From: an uncultured Eubacteriales bacterium
GTDB lineage: Bacteria > Bacillota > Clostridia > Lachnospirales > Lachnospiraceae
Reading direction: 5' to 3'
NCBI GenBank assembly: GCA_900548855.1
Contig: URMF01000088.1
Coordinates: 1-7,112 of the forward strand
Length of the DNA: 7,112 bases
The position numbers and the translations under genes were made by a program. Positions within the stretch are counted from its first letter, which is position 1. Every line of letters starts with the position of its first letter. Shown piece by piece: positions 5,508-7,112 of the stretch. Under the pieces are notes generated by a model. It did no database searches and was not told the origin of the DNA. It saw only the letters and a list, made by a program, of their open reading frames with translations.

Positions 5508-6986
5508 ATGCCGGGAATTGTTATATTTGGCGGGACAATAGAGGGGCGGCAGCTTGTAGAACGGCTGCAGAGCACAGGAATGCAATTACATATCTGTGTA
5601 GCTACGGAATATGGTGCATCCCTGCTTCCGGATGGAGAGAATATCCATGTCTATCCCGGGCGGATGGATGAAGCAGAGATGGAACAATTTCTTTTAGAGA
5701 AGAAGGTGGATTATTGTCTGGACGCCACCCATCCCTATGCGGCAGAGGTGACGGAAAATATTGCTAACGCCTGTGCGAATACAGAGCTTCCATATATCCG
5801 TATAATGAGAAAAGAGGCAGGAGCAGGGCAGAATGATTTTCCGGAAAAAAAGGGAAAACAGGATAATGTCATATTTGTAAAGGATGCAGGGGAAGCGGCA
5901 GAATATCTTTGTAAAACAACGGGAAAAATTTTTATTGCCACCGGAAGCAAAGAGCTGGAAAGCTATACAGTAATTCCGGATTATCAGAACCGATGCATTG
6001 CCAGAGTGCTTCCAACCCTGCCGGTTATGGAAAAATGTAAAGTACTGGGCTTTGAAGGCAGAAATCTGATTGGCATGCAGGGACCATTTAGCGAGGAAAT
6101 GAATTATTGTATGTTAAAGCAGAGCGGTGCAGAATGGATGGTGACAAAGAACTCCGGTAAAGAGGGAGGATATCCGGAAAAATGCGAAGCGGCTCTGCGG
6201 CTGGGAATCCATATCGTTGTAATTGGAAGACCACCAGAGCCACCGGAGCACACAATGGGACTGGAAGAGGCAGTGGCGCTTTTGATAGAAAAATTTGCAA
6301 CAAAGAAAGACATCACAACAGGCGCTGGTGAAAGCAGCGAGGAACCGGATGCGGAAAATAAGCGGATTATTTATCTTGTTGCAATGGGTCCGGGTGATGA
6401 TAAATTATTGACCAGGGAAGCGGAGGAAGCACTGGAGCAGTCGGATGTTCTGATTGGTGCAAAGCGCATGGTAGAAATATGGACGCGGCATAAGGAGAAA
6501 CCTTGTTATATCAGCTATAAAAGGGATGAGATAACAGAATATCTGCGGCAGCATCCGGAATATAAAAGGGTGGCACTTTGTTACTCTGGGGATATAGGGT
6601 TTTATTCCGGTGCAAAGGGGATGGGGGATTTCTTAAGAGAAAATAAGAATATTGTTCGTCCTATATCCGGAATTTCATCTGTCACATATTTTCTCAATAA
6701 GCTTGGTGTTTCATGGGATGAGACACAGCTGGTAAGCTGTCATGGACGGGAGTCTGACCTGGCTGCTCTTTTAAAAGAAAAGAAAAAAGTGTGTGCATTG
6801 TCGGGTGACAAAAATACGGTCTCGGATATCAGTAAGCAATTGCTGGTTTGTGGAATGGTACATGTAAGGATGACAGTAGGAGAATGCCTGTCCTACAGAG
6901 AGGAACGAATTGTAACGGGTACGCCGGATGTCTTTTTAAACAGGGAATTTAACAGTCTATCTGTTATATTGCTGGAAGGAAATTAA
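5508..6986 (+). CDS. cbiJ-cbiE: Fusion: cobalt-precorrin-6A reductase (CbiJ) + cobalt-precorrin-7 C5-methyltransferase (CbiE)
   Basis: A single 492-residue frame holds two complete enzymes. Residues 1 to about 263 are CbiJ (CobK family, reduces cobalt-precorrin-6A to 6B): IVIFGGTIEGR (4-14), LDATHPYAAEV (71-81), FIATGSKEL (142-150), GMQGPFSEE (189-197), VTKNSGKEGGYPEK (212-225) and VVIGRPPEPP (237-246). Residues about 264-285 are a polar, acidic linker (TTGAGESSEEPDAENK). Residues about 287-492 are CbiE, a tetrapyrrole methylase acting at C5: YLVAMGPGDDKLLT (289-302), CYSGDIGFYSGAK (358-370), PISGISSVTYF (385-395), VSCHGRESD (409-417) and VGECLSYREERIVTGTP (within 457-473). Each part has the normal stand-alone length, and no stop or internal start with a ribosome binding site was seen at the junction. 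The gene immediately abuts cbiH. No clear terminator follows. CbiT, often found beside or fused to CbiE, is not in the window. Confidence 0.94.
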   Translation: MPGIVIFGGTIEGRQLVERLQSTGMQLHICVATEYGASLLPDGENIHVYPGRMDEAEMEQFLLEKKVDYCLDATHPYAAEVTENIANACANTELPYIRIMRKEAGAGQNDFPEKKGKQDNVIFVKDAGEAAEYLCKTTGKIFIATGSKELESYTVIPDYQNRCIARVLPTLPVMEKCKVLGFEGRNLIGMQGPFSEEMNYCMLKQSGAEWMVTKNSGKEGGYPEKCEAALRLGIHIVVIGRPPEPPEHTMGLEEAVALLIEKFATKKDITTGAGESSEEPDAENKRIIYLVAMGPGDDKLLTREAEEALEQSDVLIGAKRMVEIWTRHKEKPCYISYKRDEITEYLRQHPEYKRVALCYSGDIGFYSGAKGMGDFLRENKNIVRPISGISSVTYFLNKLGVSWDETQLVSCHGRESDLAALLKEKKKVCALSGDKNTVSDISKQLLVCGMVHVRMTVGECLSYREERIVTGTPDVFLNREFNSLSVILLEGN

Positions 6987-7112
6987 TCAGTTAATTTGTT
7001 AGGCGATTGCGAAACTCTGTTTTTGAAGCCACACGTTGTGTAAAATAAACAATTCAACACAGGGCACGTTTGCACTACTTGTCGCTCGTAACAGTACATA
7101 AGGTGCCAAAAC
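6987..7112. other. Non-coding tail after the cbi genes
   Basis: No open frame of useful length with a ribosome binding site is seen on either strand. There is no G-C-rich hairpin with a T run, so the operon either continues or ends beyond the window. Structures noted are an all-A/T 7-bp inverted repeat AAATTAA/TTAATTT spanning the stop codon (6980-6997), a short ACAC-GTT-GTGT palindrome (7031-7041), and GGCAC (7063-7067)/GTGCC (7103-7107) complementary segments about 35 bases apart. None is convincing on its own. Confidence 0.6.
7095..7112 (+). promoter_or_regulatory. Possible start of a cobalamin riboswitch, cut by window edge
   Basis: The last bases, TACATAAGGTGCCAAAAC, resemble the 5' edge of many Firmicute cobalamin riboswitches, where an AGGTGCC-like strand precedes a short loop and the AAAAGGGAA core. 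None of the diagnostic core (GGGAA, CCGC-ACTGT, B12 box) lies inside the window, so this is only a suggestion from a short match plus the corrin-gene context. A TAAAAT hexamer at 7041-7046 could be a -10 box for such a leader, but no good -35 is visible. Confidence 0.22.

Noticed and set aside
6980..6997. Inverted repeat AAATTAA-tcag-TTAATTT spanning the cbiJ-cbiE stop as a terminator
   Set aside because: The stem is entirely A/T, only seven pairs long and has no T tract after it, so it would be unstable and could arise by chance.
1..7112. CRISPR array, tRNA/rRNA gene, transposase or phage genes
   Set aside because: No regularly spaced repeats, RNA-gene-like folds or mobile-element proteins were seen; almost the whole window is assigned corrin-pathway coding sequence.

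Overview
The window carries most of an anaerobic (early cobalt insertion) cobalamin/corrin-ring operon, all on the + strand. Six corrin-ring enzymes are encoded by six genes plus one partial gene. The anaerobic gene set (CbiK-type chelatase, CbiD, CbiG), the moderate-to-low G+C, purine-rich Shine-Dalgarno sites before nearly every gene and heavy use of AGA/AGG/GGA/ATA codons suggest a Clostridia-class Firmicute, probably a gut Lachnospiraceae-like organism. The taxonomy is inferred from style only.

Layout: positions 1-400 hold the C-terminal part of cbiK (cobaltochelatase). Next come cbiL (440-1144, C20 methylation), a 75-codon gene for an unrecognised single-pass membrane protein (1167-1394), and cbiD (1471-2691, C1 methylation). 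A 137-bp gap follows that contains a textbook intrinsic terminator (2764-2798). After it come cbiF (2829-3587, C11 methylation), cbiG (3663-4739, ring-opening lactone hydrolase), cbiH (4761-5507, C17 methylation/ring contraction) and a fused cbiJ-cbiE gene (5508-6986, C18-C19 reduction plus C5 methylation). The last 126 bp are non-coding and may hold the start of a leader RNA for the next transcription unit.

Together the genes take sirohydrochlorin through cobalt insertion (K), C20 methylation (L), ring contraction and C17 methylation (H), C11 methylation (F), ring opening and deacetylation (G), C1 methylation (D), reduction (J) and C5 methylation (E). CbiT (C15 methylation/decarboxylation), CbiC (methyl shift) and everything after cobyrinate are not in the window. 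CbiT acts between the two halves of the J-E fusion, so its absence is notable.

The points most worth a second look are: an abrupt codon-usage break inside cbiK near position 245, which could be recombination or an assembly chimera; the strong terminator inside the operon at the place where cbiE-cbiT sit in the Salmonella order; the CbiJ-CbiE fusion; the small membrane protein between cbiL and cbiD; and a possible truncated cobalamin riboswitch at the right edge. Nothing here clearly amounts to a new biological system. It is a recognisable pathway with a few unusual arrangements.
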